Shown: in pieces, positions 17,217 to 26,466 of the stretch
Layout of the letters: every line of letters starts with the position of its first letter
Numbering within the stretch: position 1 is the stretch's first letter
From: Enterobacteriaceae bacterium RIT693
GTDB taxonomy: Bacteria > Pseudomonadota > Gammaproteobacteria > Enterobacterales > Enterobacteriaceae
Direction: 5' to 3'
Assembly (NCBI GenBank): GCA_009668225.1
Contig: WJYK01000011.1
Coordinates: 1-64,000, forward strand
DNA: 64,000 nt
Notes under the pieces: model-generated
What the model saw: the letters and a program-made list of their open reading frames with translations, nothing else
The model's database searches: none
Told to the model about the DNA's origin: nothing
Position numbers and translations under genes: made by a program

Positions 17217-18079
17217 TGAGCTACACCATCGATATTATCTCCTGCATCACCGACCGCTTCGTTGAGCTGACCGCCACCGAAAAGCGCATCGCACAGTTTA
17301 TTCTGGACGATGTGCAGGCCGCCGCCGCGCTGCCGATTTCGGAAATGGCGCGTCAGACGCAAACCAGCCAGGCCTCCATTACCCGCTTTGCCCGCGCCAT
17401 CGGCTGCAAAGATGTGCGAGAACTCAAGGTCAAACTGGCCCAGTCGCTGGCGGTGGGCCAACGATTTATTCTTGATGTGCCGGACCTGGAGGGCGTGCAG
17501 GGCATCTACGAAACCATCATCAACGTGCTGGATATCAATCGCCGTGCGCTAAACCCGGAATCGTTGAACAAGGCTGTGACCTGGCTGAGCCACGCCCGGC
17601 AAATCCTGGCGCTGGGCATGGGCGGGGGGTCAACGATTTGCGCACAGGAGCTGCAGTTTCGCCTGTTTCGCCTCGGCCTGCCGGTGGTGAGCCAAAGCGA
17701 CGGTCTTCTGGCTAGAATGATGGCGGCCTCGGTGGCCTCTAACGATGTTGTTGTGGCCCTGTCGTTGGGAGGCTATACGCCAGAAGTAGTGGAAAGCGCG
17801 GCTATTGCGCGCCAGTACGGCGCAAAAATCGTCGCCATTACCCCGCAGGGTACGCCGCTGGCGGAGCAGGCAGACATCGTGCTGCCGCTGATTATTCGTG
17901 AGAACGACTACATTTTTAAGCCGAGCACCTCGCGCTACGCGATGCTGGCGATGATTGACGTGCTGGCCACCGAACTGGCGATGGCCAACAAAAGCCAGGC
18001 GAAGGACCGGCTGCGCCGCATCAAGCTGGCGCTGGACAGCCATCGCGGCGGGGCAGACAGGCAGCCGCTCGGCGATTAG
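17217..18079 (+). CDS. MurR/RpiR-family regulator of the D-amino-acid cassette
   Basis: 287 residues: an N-terminal HTH_6 domain (about 1-80, with ISEMARQTQTSQASITRFAR) and a C-terminal SIS sugar-phosphate-type domain (about 120-260). I place the start at 17217 because the family normally begins about ten residues before the helix-turn-helix; an upstream ATG at 17168 is possible. It converges on ridA (four-base overlap at the 3' ends), and the D-aminoacylase and D-amino-acid deaminase genes follow. Control of those genes is inferred from position. The effector may be an N-acyl amino acid or amino sugar. Confidence 0.85.
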
Positions 18080-18468
18080 CCCCGGTCGGCACGGTAGCAG
18101 GTCACGTCCACTTCCACTTTACAGTCCACCACCAGGTCAGCCACGCAGCACACGCGGGCCGGCGGATGGTCGCCGAAGAAGTCGCGGAACACTTTATTGA
18201 AGGACTGAAAATAGCGGGCGTCGGTCAGGTACACCTTCACGTGAACCACGTCCGCCAGGGTGTAACCCGCTTCCGTCATAATATCCACACAGTTTTGAAT
18301 CGCCAGCCGCGACTGGTCGACAATTCCCCCTTCCACCACTTCGCCGTCCTTCATCGGCGTCTGGCCGGACACATACAGCCACCCGGCCGCTTCGACAGCT
18401 TTTGCAAAAGGCAGCGGCTGCCCGCCGGTGCCGGTACTGCCGCCAACGCCATAACGTTTAATGCTCAT
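18076..18468 (-). CDS. RidA-family protein
   Basis: 130 residues of the RidA/YjgF/Rid family (LYVSGQTPM near the N-terminus, NCVDIMTEAGYTLADVVHVKVYL split across the middle, and ARVCCVADL). RidA-type proteins hydrolyse reactive enamines/imines released by PLP enzymes. Of two adjacent ATGs, the second (18468) has the better spacing to AAGGAG. The Arg in PPARVCCV sits where the catalytic Arg of the family lies. As the last gene behind D-aminoacylase and near a PLP deaminase, a role in clearing imines from D-amino-acid breakdown is plausible. Confidence 0.88.
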   Translation of the reverse strand: MSIKRYGVGGSTGTGGQPLPFAKAVEAAGWLYVSGQTPMKDGEVVEGGIVDQSRLAIQNCVDIMTEAGYTLADVVHVKVYLTDARYFQSFNKVFRDFFGDHPPARVCCVADLVVDCKVEVDVTCYRADRG

Positions 18469-18493
18469 CATTGCTCCTTGTTAGATTGGTTTA

Positions 18494-18557
18494 CCCTCAC
18501 CAGATTTTATCTCGTTTTTCCCCCTCTCCTCGCTGGGGAGAGGGCCGGGGTGAGGGG
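18494..18557. repeat. CCCTCTCCC/GGGAGAGGG foldback repeat
   Basis: A short intergenic palindrome: CCCTCAC at the left, CCCTCTCC-TCGCT-GGGGAGAGGG in the middle and GGGGTGAGGGG at the right. The same family recurs at about 43512, 54181 and 62361. It lies between D-aminoacylase and ridA, within a probable operon. Confidence 0.75.
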
Positions 18558-18567
18558 AAAGTTATAT

Positions 18568-20004
18568 TCACTTCTGCCGACGCAGGAACCGCCCCGCCCG
18601 GCCAATCACTTTCTGCTCGAGCCCGTAGCTCATCACCCCGTTCACCATCACCGCTTCAATGCCGGCGGCGGGCTGTTTCGGATTACTGAAGCTCGCCACA
18701 TCCCGCACCGTCGCCGGGTCGAACAACACCAGATCGGCATAATAGCCGCGCTTCACCAGGCCACGTTCGGGCAGTTGGAACCGCGCCGCCGACATCCCCG
18801 TCATCTTATGCACCGCCTGCGTCAGCGGGAAAAGCTTTTCGTCGCGGCTGTAGTGCCCCAGCACGCGTGGGAACGCCCCCCACAGGCGAGGATGCGGCAT
18901 CGGGTCGTTCGGCAGCCCGTCTGACCCTACCATCGTTGCCGGGTAGCGCAGCACGCGCCGCACGTCCTGCTCGTCCATGTTGTAATAAATCGCGCCTGCG
19001 GGCATCAGTAATTTTCCCGCTTCGTGAAGTGACATCGACCAGCCCTCGGCAATTTGCTTCAGCGACTGCCCGGCGACCTCCGGATGCGGCTCGGACCAGG
19101 TGATGACGATCTCGAACTCATCGGTGATCTGCTTCATATCCAGCGTCGAAGAGCTGGCGGAATAAGGGTAACAGTCGCAGGAAACGTCCTGCTGCTCGCG
19201 CACCTTATCGAACAGCTTCAGCGTTTCGACCGTGCGCCCCCAGTTCTTCGCCCCGGCGCATTTGTGGTGCGAGACCACCACCGGCACGTTTCCGTGGCGG
19301 CCAATGCGAAACGCTTCATCCAACGCGTCGAGAATCGGCTCAAACTCAGAGCGCAAATGCGTGGTGTAAATCCCCTTCTCCGCCGCCAGTTCCTCCGCCA
19401 GCGCCATCACCTCTTCGGTGGTGGACTGGAACGCGCTGGCATAGGCAAGCCCGGTGCTCAATCCCAGCGCGCCCTGCTGCAGGGCCAGCTTAAGCTGCTC
19501 GCGCATGGCGAGGATCTCTTCCTGCGTCGCCGGGCGGAACAGGTCATCCATCTGGTTATTACGCAGCGCGGTATGGCCGACAAGCGTGCCGACGTTAATG
19601 GCCGGCCGCGCCTGCTCCACGGCATGCGCATACGCCTCAACGGTGGGATAGACAAACTGGTGCGCCTCACCCAACAGGTTCATCGGGTCGGGCACCTGCG
19701 AGTTAATCGTTGCCCCCGCCGCGCTGATGCCGCAGTTGCCGACGATAACCGTGGTGACGCCCTGGCTAATTTTCGGCAGATATTCGGGAAAACGGATCAC
19801 GTTGATGTCGTCATGCGTGTGAACATCAATAAACCCCGGCGCTAATACGCGCCCGCGGCCGTCGATTTCATGCGTGGCCTCAGCGGTGATCCTGGGTGCA
19901 ATGTCGGCAATACGCTCGCCCTGCACCGCCACATCAGCCAGATATTCCGCACCACCTGAGCCATCCATCACGGTGACATTCCTGAAGAGATAATCGAACT
20001 TCAT
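18568..20004 (-). CDS. D-aminoacylase (N-acyl-D-amino-acid deacylase)
   Basis: 478 residues of the amidohydrolase family. Metal-site motifs are visible: GFIDVHTHDD (HxH), GNCGIS with the bridging Cys of D-aminoacylases, VVSHHKCAG and TMVGSDGLPND (Asp). It removes the acyl group from N-acyl-D-amino acids to release free D-amino acids. The ATG at 20004 is chosen because GAGG lies six bases before it; the longer frame to 20046 has no ribosome site. It is divergent from the DSD1-type gene and probably cotranscribed with ridA. Confidence 0.9.
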   Translation of the reverse strand: MKFDYLFRNVTVMDGSGGAEYLADVAVQGERIADIAPRITAEATHEIDGRGRVLAPGFIDVHTHDDINVIRFPEYLPKISQGVTTVIVGNCGISAAGATINSQVPDPMNLLGEAHQFVYPTVEAYAHAVEQARPAINVGTLVGHTALRNNQMDDLFRPATQEEILAMREQLKLALQQGALGLSTGLAYASAFQSTTEEVMALAEELAAEKGIYTTHLRSEFEPILDALDEAFRIGRHGNVPVVVSHHKCAGAKNWGRTVETLKLFDKVREQQDVSCDCYPYSASSSTLDMKQITDEFEIVITWSEPHPEVAGQSLKQIAEGWSMSLHEAGKLLMPAGAIYYNMDEQDVRRVLRYPATMVGSDGLPNDPMPHPRLWGAFPRVLGHYSRDEKLFPLTQAVHKMTGMSAARFQLPERGLVKRGYYADLVLFDPATVRDVASFSNPKQPAAGIEAVMVNGVMSYGLEQKVIGRAGRFLRRQK

Positions 20005-20206
20005 CTGCGCCTCACGCCCGTCATAATCTGCGTGCAAGTTAACCATTTACAAGCCATAAAAACAGTGAAAAACTAAACAAAACCCTTGCAAATCAATGAT
20101 ACTTTTATTCATTAAATAGCATGAATGAAAATAAACAATATAAATAACATCAAGTTAAAAATGATACTTAATCTGAAAGATAGAATAACCCCGGAGATAA
20201 TACGTT
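20005..20206. promoter_or_regulatory. divergent promoter region of the D-amino-acid genes
   Basis: 200 AT-rich bases between the divergent D-aminoacylase and deaminase genes. ATTCAT (20107-20112) and ATGAAT (20121-20126) form an inverted repeat flanked by T- and A-rich arms. It is a reasonable candidate operator for the nearby RpiR-type regulator, but this is inference. Confidence 0.4.
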
Positions 20207-21427
20207 ATGAAATACCAGGAGATTAACCTCGTCCCTCATAAGTCCGCCCCCATGCATTCCTCTGCCAATGTCCTCAATGAAGAGGTCTGTCTGCCCGCCG
20301 CCCTGATCAAAAAATCAGCCCTGAAAAACAACATCCGATGGATGCAGGACTATGCCAACGCGCGCGGCGTTTCGCTGGCGCCGCATGGGAAAACGACCAT
20401 GACGCCGTGGATCTTCCAACAGCAGCAAAAAGCGGGGGCATGGGCCATCGGCGTAGGCAGCGCATGGCAGGCCAGCATCGCGATGTCCGCCGGCATCAAC
20501 CGCGTGCTGATGGTTAATCAGCTGGTGGGCAAAGCGAACATGGCGTTGGTGTCGAAGCTGAAGAACAAACACGCTTCCGTCGACTACATCTGCTGCGTAG
20601 ACAGCGAGGCGAACGCCCGCGCCCTGTCAGACTTCTTTAGCCAGCAGGGCCAAACCCTCGACGTGCTGATTGAGCTGGGCGTGCCCGGCGGTCGCTGTGG
20701 CTGTCGCAGCACGGAACAGGCACTGGCGCTGGCAAAACATGTGGCTGAGTTACCCGGCCTGCGTTTACGCGGCCTGGAGCTGTACGAAGGCGTGCTGCAC
20801 GGCGAAAATCCACAGCCAAAAATAGAAGCACTGCTGCAAGACGCGGCGGCATTAGCCTGCCGGATGGAGCGCTATGTCGACGGCGAATTTCTGTTAACCG
20901 GCGCAGGCTCGGTCTGGTATGACGTAGTGTGCAATATCTGGCTCGCCGCAGAAAAACCGGCCAACTGCCGCATTGCGATCCGGCCCGGCTGCTACATCAC
21001 CCACGACGGCGGTATCTATCAGGAAGCTCAGGAGCAGCTGATCGCGCGCGATCGGATCGCCTGCGATCTTGGCGGCGATCTGGTTTCCGCGCTGGAGCTG
21101 GTAGCCATGGTGCAATCGGTCCCGGAAAGCGACCGGGCAATCGTGAATTTTGGCAAGCGAGACAGCGCGTTTGATGCAGGCCTGCCGCAGCCGATAGCAC
21201 ACTACCGCCAGGGCAAGCCGCTGGCATCGCCGTCCGAAACCCTCGAAACCACCGGAATTATGGATCAACACGCGATGCTGAAACTCAAGCCGGGCGCGGA
21301 TGTGCAGGTCGGCGATATTCTGATGTTCAGCACCTCGCATCCGTGCCTGACGTTTGATAAGTGGAAAGCGCTGCTGCTGGTGGACGACGAGTACAACGTG
21401 TTGGATGAGTTAGAGACGGCGTTCTAG
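20207..21427 (+). CDS. DSD1-type PLP D-amino-acid deaminase/dehydratase
   Basis: 406 residues. The alanine-racemase-like N-terminal barrel carries the PLP lysine in APHGKTTMTP (Lys 62). The C-terminal D-serine dehydratase-like domain ends with TSHPCLTFDKW, whose His 378 and Cys 380 match the zinc-binding pair of eukaryotic-type D-serine dehydratase. The family includes D-serine dehydratases, D-threonine aldolases and broader amino-acid deaminases, so substrate is uncertain. Next to D-aminoacylase it would destroy the freed D-amino acid. GGAGATAATACGTT precedes the ATG. A foldback repeat begins 37 bases after the stop. Confidence 0.85.
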   Translation: MKYQEINLVPHKSAPMHSSANVLNEEVCLPAALIKKSALKNNIRWMQDYANARGVSLAPHGKTTMTPWIFQQQQKAGAWAIGVGSAWQASIAMSAGINRVLMVNQLVGKANMALVSKLKNKHASVDYICCVDSEANARALSDFFSQQGQTLDVLIELGVPGGRCGCRSTEQALALAKHVAELPGLRLRGLELYEGVLHGENPQPKIEALLQDAAALACRMERYVDGEFLLTGAGSVWYDVVCNIWLAAEKPANCRIAIRPGCYITHDGGIYQEAQEQLIARDRIACDLGGDLVSALELVAMVQSVPESDRAIVNFGKRDSAFDAGLPQPIAHYRQGKPLASPSETLETTGIMDQHAMLKLKPGADVQVGDILMFSTSHPCLTFDKWKALLLVDDEYNVLDELETAF

Positions 21428-21464
21428 GTTGCCCTTTTTCATGATTATGTTGGACCGGATAATA

Positions 21465-22009
21465 TTCCGTTCACCTCAAGTACAGCTTCATATGCAGCCA
21501 CCGAACCGGTGAACGACTCGGGGAAGTCACCGTTACTTCCCCGAGACCCCGGACTCCCGGCGAAATAAATCGCCGCAAGCGGTAAACCTCCGTTTTATCT
21601 CCCAGTCCTGGGTCGGCTGAGATGCGTTCCCGACGGCCGGACCCTGGCCAGTCGGAGAGAAAACCGAGGCGATTTAAGCCGGAACCAAGCCTTGCTTTTC
21701 ACCCGCAGCCACACATAACGTCACAGTCGCTTCAAATCTCACAGCCACGTCCTTGTTCCCGGCTCTCATCGCCCCCGGTTATGACCCAACTCAGGCGGGG
21801 TTGAGCTGCCGGGAGCAGCGAAAGAGAGCGATCGTCGGGAACGAATCGCGAACGACCCCGAATGTTTGGGTGATAGCCGGTGGGTTTACCGCTTCAGCGG
21901 CGATGAGCTTGCCGGGCGCCGGGGGTTGTCAGGGGGCATGGCGTAATGCCACCTGACACGTTCACCGGTTCAGTAGCTACATGTAAAGAGGGACTTGAAG
22001 TGAACGGAA
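21465..22009 (+). repeat. foldback repeat, copy 2
   Basis: 545 bp between TTCCGTTCAC (21465-21474) and GTGAACGGAA (22000-22009). The inverted ends match for about 16 bases with one difference. It keeps the CTCGGGGAAGT hairpin, the GCTGC/GCAGC hairpin and the complementary halves, but lacks about 25 bases near its centre seen in copy 1. The left-flank hairpin shared by copies 1 and 4 is absent. It starts 37 bases after the stop of the DSD1-type gene and has the same orientation as that gene. Confidence 0.9.
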
Positions 22010-22046
22010 CATGCCCCTCTGTATGTCTGGGAATTCATAACCCAGG

Positions 22047-23375
22047 TTACTTCGCCTCAGCTAGCGCCTTAGCCTGCTCCTCTTCTTCCTTCTGCTGAAG
22101 CTCGGTTTCCAGCATCTTCTTCTCGTACACCTTAAAGAACGGGTAATAGATAGCCAGCGAGATAAAGAAGCAGATAAACACCAGCCCGCAGGCAATCAGG
22201 TTCCAGTTAGTGGTGATCAGCGCCCCCAGCGGGGCCGGAAGGGTAAACGGCGGCTTCACCATCATCCGCGGGATCAGCCCGCTAATTGTGAACAGATACA
22301 CCACCACGGTATTCACCATCGGCGCCAGAATAAACGGGATCGCGAGGATCGGATTCATCACGATCGGCGCGCCGAAAATCATTGGCTCATTGATGTTGAA
22401 CAGCCCCGGAATAAACGACAGCTTGCCCAGCTGCTTCAGGTAGATAACGCGAGAGCGAATAAACAGCACCACCAGCGCAAGCGTTGAGCCGGTGCCGCCC
22501 ATTTGCGCATACCACTGGAAGAACTGTTCGGTAAAGATGTTCGGCAAATCGTAGGCGCTGACGCCGGACTGGAACAGCTCCATATTCTGCACGATCGCCT
22601 GATCCCACAGCGGGCGGATCAGCGGCCCCATCACCGCGTGGCCGTGGATCCCGAGTACCCAGAACACATCAATAAACAGCTGAGTAACGATCCCACCAAA
22701 CAGGTTGGTGCCGGTCATAAAGCCCTTCAGCGGCATAATGATGTAGCTGATGATGGCGTTAATATCGATGTTCAGGAAGTGGCGTGGGATCCAGAAAATC
22801 AGCACCACAGCAAGCGTCGGGAACAGCGCTGAAAACGAGCTGGCGACCACCGGCGGCACGCCCGCAGGCATTTTGATTTCGATGTTGCGGACTTTAATAA
22901 AGCGATAAATCTCAATGGCAATCAGCGAGGAGATAATCGCGCCAAATAGCCCCTGAGAACTGAGCGAGGTGATAGGAATATAGCGCCCCGCCACCGCTTC
23001 ACCCGCCACGGTCACACCCTGCTTGATGTTTACCGGCACAATCATCAGCAACGTCGCCAGCATCGCCAGCAGGCCACTGGTGATGTCGTTCAGCTTGTAG
23101 CTTTTGCCCAGGAACGAGCCGATGGTAAACGCGGCGTACAGCGACATCAGCCCGACGGTAAAGCGGAACGGCACGTCCAGCATATCGCGCCAGGGCGCAA
23201 TAAAGTCCATGTAGCCCTTAATCGGGATATTCAGCAGGATCACGAAGAAAGAGCCGACGATGGTCAGCGGTAAAATAGAGATAAGCCCGTTGCGTATCGC
23301 CTGCATATGGCGCTGGTTGCCGATAGCGTTCGCCACCGGCATCAGCTTGTCGGCTAACTTATCAAAGGTCGACAT
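22047..23375 (-). CDS. PTS lactose/cellobiose-family IIC permease
   Basis: 442 residues with about ten predicted membrane segments and the family features of CelB/ChbC-type IIC: MPVANAIGNQRHMQAIRNGL near the start and FNINEPMIFGAPIVMNP in the C-terminal half (the NEP motif). It transports a beta-glucoside across the inner membrane while IIB phosphorylates it. The start at 23375 has GAGGAGG six bases upstream; the longer frame from 23396 lies inside the GH1 gene. It overlaps the GH1 gene by 14 bases. Its C-terminus is rich in Glu/Gln/Lys. Confidence 0.92.
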   Translation of the reverse strand: MSTFDKLADKLMPVANAIGNQRHMQAIRNGLISILPLTIVGSFFVILLNIPIKGYMDFIAPWRDMLDVPFRFTVGLMSLYAAFTIGSFLGKSYKLNDITSGLLAMLATLLMIVPVNIKQGVTVAGEAVAGRYIPITSLSSQGLFGAIISSLIAIEIYRFIKVRNIEIKMPAGVPPVVASSFSALFPTLAVVLIFWIPRHFLNIDINAIISYIIMPLKGFMTGTNLFGGIVTQLFIDVFWVLGIHGHAVMGPLIRPLWDQAIVQNMELFQSGVSAYDLPNIFTEQFFQWYAQMGGTGSTLALVVLFIRSRVIYLKQLGKLSFIPGLFNINEPMIFGAPIVMNPILAIPFILAPMVNTVVVYLFTISGLIPRMMVKPPFTLPAPLGALITTNWNLIACGLVFICFFISLAIYYPFFKVYEKKMLETELQQKEEEEQAKALAEAK

Positions 23376-24765
23376 GGTCAGCCTCCTCAAACCCATTGCT
23401 CTCGATCACGCCACGGAACCAGCGCCCGGACTTTTTCAGCGAACGCTGCTGCGTCGCTAAATCGAGCCGGTAGAAGCCGTAGCGGTTTTTATAGGCGTTC
23501 TGCCACGACCAGCAGTCGATAAAGGTCCACATCTGGTAGCCCAGGCACTGGCTGCCTTCCGCCATCGCTTTATGCAGCCAGGTTAAATGCTCCCGAAGAA
23601 ACTCGATGCGGTAATCGTCCTGCACCTCGCCGTCCACCATGAACTGCTCTTCGTCCATGATGCCAATGCCGTTCTCGGAGACAAACCACGGCAGGTTGCC
23701 GTATCGCTCTTTCACCAGCATGGCGATGTCGTACAGCGCAGGCGGGTAAATCTCAATGCCGCGCGAGGTATTCATGCGCCGTCCCGGCATCACGTACTCT
23801 TCAAAAAAACGCTCCGGTACAAACCCGTGTGGCTCTTCAAGCAGCGTTTCACGCGCCTTAACCCGACGCGGGCGATAGTAATTGATGCCCAGCAAATCAA
23901 CGCGGGTCGCGGCAATCAGCTCGCAGTCACCCGGCAGTACCTTCGGCAGCACATCGTATTCTTTCAGCAGCGCCACCAGCTCGTCGGGATAGCGCCCAAG
24001 CAGCATCGGCTCGTTAATGCTGCGCGTGTAGAACAGGTCAGCCATTTCCGCAGCCCGCAGATCTTCCGGGCTGTCGCTGCGCGGATAAACGGGGATGACG
24101 TCCATGATGATGCCAATCTGCCCCTCAAGATTCATCTCTCGCCAGGCGGCCACCGCTTTACAGTGGGCAATAACAATGTGGTGCAGCACCTGGGCCGCAC
24201 GGCGAAAATCCGTCACGTAAGGATAATGGCGTGGATGTAAATAGCCCGCCTCGGCGGGGATAAGCGGCTCGTTGAAGGTAAACCAGTAGCGCACACGGTC
24301 GCCAAACAGCCGGTAGCAAATCCCCGCATAGCGGGCGAAAGCGTCCACCACCTCACGGTTCTCAAATCCGCCCTTTGCCTGCAGCGCCATCGGCATATCA
24401 AAATGGTAGAGATTGATAAAAGGCTCGATCCCCTGGCGAATCAGCTCATCAATAATGTCGCTGTAAAACTGCACGGCCTGAGGATTAACTTCCCCGTCGC
24501 CGTCAGGGATCAGCCGGGACCAGGAAATCGACGTGCGGAATGAATTCAGGCCAATGTTTTTCGCCAGCTGAATGTCTTCCCGCCAGCGCTGGTAAAACGT
24601 AGAGGTATCATCAGCGGTAACGCCGTTGTAAAAACGGCTATTAAACTCGTGCGAGGCGTAATCCCAGATATTCTCGCCCTTGCCATCGCCCTCAACTCGT
24701 CCCTCAGACTGCGTGGCGCTGGTCGCCGTGCCCCACCAGAATTTGTCGGGAAAACGGTATTTCAT
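23362..24765 (-). CDS. GH1 6-phospho-beta-glucosidase
   Basis: 467 residues, a full-length GH1 barrel. Acid/base Glu 166 lies in TFNEP and nucleophile Glu 364 in SENG. The segment CWSWQNAYKNRYGF has the Lys and Tyr that contact the sugar phosphate in phospho-glycosidases, so a 6-phospho-beta-glucoside is the expected substrate. It hydrolyses the phosphorylated product of the flanking PTS in the cytosol. Its ATG overlaps the IIB stop (ATGA), and its 3' end overlaps IIC. Confidence 0.92.
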   Translation of the reverse strand: MKYRFPDKFWWGTATSATQSEGRVEGDGKGENIWDYASHEFNSRFYNGVTADDTSTFYQRWREDIQLAKNIGLNSFRTSISWSRLIPDGDGEVNPQAVQFYSDIIDELIRQGIEPFINLYHFDMPMALQAKGGFENREVVDAFARYAGICYRLFGDRVRYWFTFNEPLIPAEAGYLHPRHYPYVTDFRRAAQVLHHIVIAHCKAVAAWREMNLEGQIGIIMDVIPVYPRSDSPEDLRAAEMADLFYTRSINEPMLLGRYPDELVALLKEYDVLPKVLPGDCELIAATRVDLLGINYYRPRRVKARETLLEEPHGFVPERFFEEYVMPGRRMNTSRGIEIYPPALYDIAMLVKERYGNLPWFVSENGIGIMDEEQFMVDGEVQDDYRIEFLREHLTWLHKAMAEGSQCLGYQMWTFIDCWSWQNAYKNRYGFYRLDLATQQRSLKKSGRWFRGVIESNGFEEADHVDL

Positions 24766-25088
24766 ACGGACCCCTGGTCAGCAGTTTTCAGCAGCGACAG
24801 CGCGTGATCCAGCACCTTATCACCCTGCATTGAGCCGTAATGCATCATGTCGATGGCCGCTACCGGTACGCCGTGTGGCGCCGCCGCCGCGCTCAGGTTT
24901 TGCAGCTGGAATTTCACCTGCGGCCCGAGCAGGATGACGTCGGCCTCATCGATTATCTGGTCGAAATCAGACACCGGCACGGCGGTAATTTCCACCGCCA
25001 CATCACGGCTGTGCGCGGACTGCTTCATTCTTTCCACTAACATGCTGGTCGACATTCCCGCAGCACAGCATAAGAAGATTTTTTTCAT
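24762..25088 (-). CDS. PTS lactose/cellobiose-family IIB subunit
   Basis: 108 residues, the ChbB/LacB-like IIB fold. MKKIFLCCAAGMSTSMLV contains the phosphorylated Cys (Cys 7 or 8) in a P-loop-like turn. It takes phosphate from a IIA and gives it to the sugar carried by IIC. It is first in the operon, with GAGGG seven bases before the ATG. No IIA gene is present in the cluster, so a IIA from elsewhere (for example a chitobiose IIA) must serve it. Confidence 0.92.
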   Translation of the reverse strand: MKKIFLCCAAGMSTSMLVERMKQSAHSRDVAVEITAVPVSDFDQIIDEADVILLGPQVKFQLQNLSAAAAPHGVPVAAIDMMHYGSMQGDKVLDHALSLLKTADQGSV

Positions 25089-25497
25089 CGCTTTTCCCTC
25101 AGAGAATCAATGCAGTGTCCGCGGTATGCGGCCAAATATATTCTGGGTAGCGGTGAAAAAAGCCACAAGTGAGGGGCGGCACAGATTTGCTTTTAGCGGC
25201 TGGTACTTTTGGCGAACGAAATGAAAAACCGTATAAAACTCATTAATAAACAGACAAATAAGAGTGTTACTTTTCTGACGATGTTCGCCTTCGCGTGTTG
25301 TTTTATTGACAGGAATGGTGCAGCGGTCACAGCCAGAAGCCTATTTGAATGGGGGACTTTCGATATGTTTAAAAAAAGGGGAAATGTGTACACATTGCAG
25401 AAACGTGTCGATGCTATCGACATGTTTCGATGACATGTTTAAAAAATGAAGAAAAACGTACACGTTACCTTGATGTGTCGATACGGCGTAGTCGCTA
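25089..25497. promoter_or_regulatory. promoter region with a cluster of palindromes
   Basis: The segment 25383-25466 is dense with symmetry: AATGTGTACACATT (25383-25396, perfect), AAACGTGTCGAT-GCT-ATCGACATGTTT (25401-25427, one mismatch) and AACGT-AC-ACGTT (25455-25466). The units around ATGTTTAAAAAA occur twice in tandem (from about 25364 and 25434). The cluster lies about 290 bases upstream of the IIB start and just behind the DUF3950-like gene. It could hold operators for the PTS operon. ORFs read through it on both strands look non-coding. Confidence 0.5.
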
Positions 25498-25677
25498 TTA
25501 CTTATCTTCAGTCTTTTTCTCTTGCTGGCGGCGCTGTACCTCCGTTTTGATGGCTGCGGTAATAAACTGCCCGGTGCTTTCACCTTCTTGTTTCCACTCT
25601 TCCATGCTTTCAACCACTTCGTGAGGCACCCGAGCCGCAAGAGTCTGAGATTTTGCATTTATCGATTTGGTGGCCAT
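25498..25677 (-). CDS. YlcI/YnfO-like (DUF3950) small protein
   Basis: 59 residues beginning MATKSINAKSQTLAARVPHE and ending in a basic/acidic RRQQEKKTEDK tail. The N-terminal TLAARVPHEVVESMEEW resembles a ribbon-helix-helix strand plus helix, as in the YlcI/YnfO (DUF3950) family found mainly on prophages. I chose 25677 because AGGGA lies nine bases upstream; the longer frame from 25734 has an unlikely leader. It may bind DNA as a dimer, and the palindromes just behind it would be natural targets, but this is inference. No toxin partner was found next to it. Confidence 0.7.
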   Translation of the reverse strand: MATKSINAKSQTLAARVPHEVVESMEEWKQEGESTGQFITAAIKTEVQRRQQEKKTEDK

Positions 25678-25791
25678 TACCAGCATTCCCTGTAAAAACT
25701 GTTCGACAGTATGGACAAAAAAGCTCCATGACAATTTGCTATACAGCGTTTTCGTTGAATTTTTTGAGAGAACTTTGTCAGTCCGTCATTT

Positions 25792-26363
25792 TTCCGTTCA
25801 CCAGAAGATCTGTTTTCCCTGCACGTTCAGAGCACGGTGAACGTGCCAGGGAGAAAGCGCCATCTCCCTGGCAACCCTGGCGCCCGGCGAGCTCATCGCC
25901 GCTGAAGCGGTAAACCCACCGGCTATCACCCAAACAGTCGGGGTCGTTCGCGATTCGTTCCCGACGATCGCTCTCTTTCGCTGCTCCCGGCAGCTCAACC
26001 CCGCCTGAGTTGGGTCATCACCGGGGGCGATGAGAGCCGGGAACAAGGGCGTGGCTGTGGGACTTGCAGCGCCAGTGACTTTCAGCGTGGCTGCGGATTT
26101 GAAGCGAGGCACGGTTCCGGCTTAAATCGCCTCCGTTTTCTCTCCGACTGGCCAGGGTCCGGACGTCGGGAACGGCCGGAAGCTGAGAGCGTCGGGAACG
26201 CATCTCAGCCGACCCAGGACTGGGAGATAAAACGGAGGTCTGCCGCTTTAGCGGTCGATTTATTTGGCCGGGAGTCCGGGGTCTCGGGGAAGTGACGGTG
26301 ACTTCCCCGAGTCGTTCACAAGTTCTGTGGTGACATGTGAAACAGCGCTGGAAGTGAACGGAA
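25792..26363 (-). repeat. foldback repeat, copy 3 (reversed)
   Basis: 572 bp, the longest copy, in reverse orientation, between GTGAACGGAA (26354-26363) and TTCCGTTCAC (25792-25801). Its left end (high coordinate) faces rdcB, whose stop is 103 bases away, and runs in the rdcB direction. Outside the terminal repeat, a further 60-80 bases (to about 26440) resemble the left flank of copy 1, including an ACAAATATC block and TTAGCG/CGACTAA arms. The internal hairpins of copy 1 are conserved. Confidence 0.9.
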
Positions 26364-26466
26364 CTTTAGTCGATCCTTCATGGAAGATATTTGTCGCTAA
26401 GAGGCAGCCTTCGGAAGAGAATGCCGGTGAGATGGAACAATCTCTTCCCTGAGAACGTTAAATCAC

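Noticed and set aside
25193-25433. Overlapping small ORFs on both strands upstream of the PTS operon
   Set aside because: They translate the tandem palindromes, so their internal repetition mirrors the DNA symmetry, and neither has a ribosome site.
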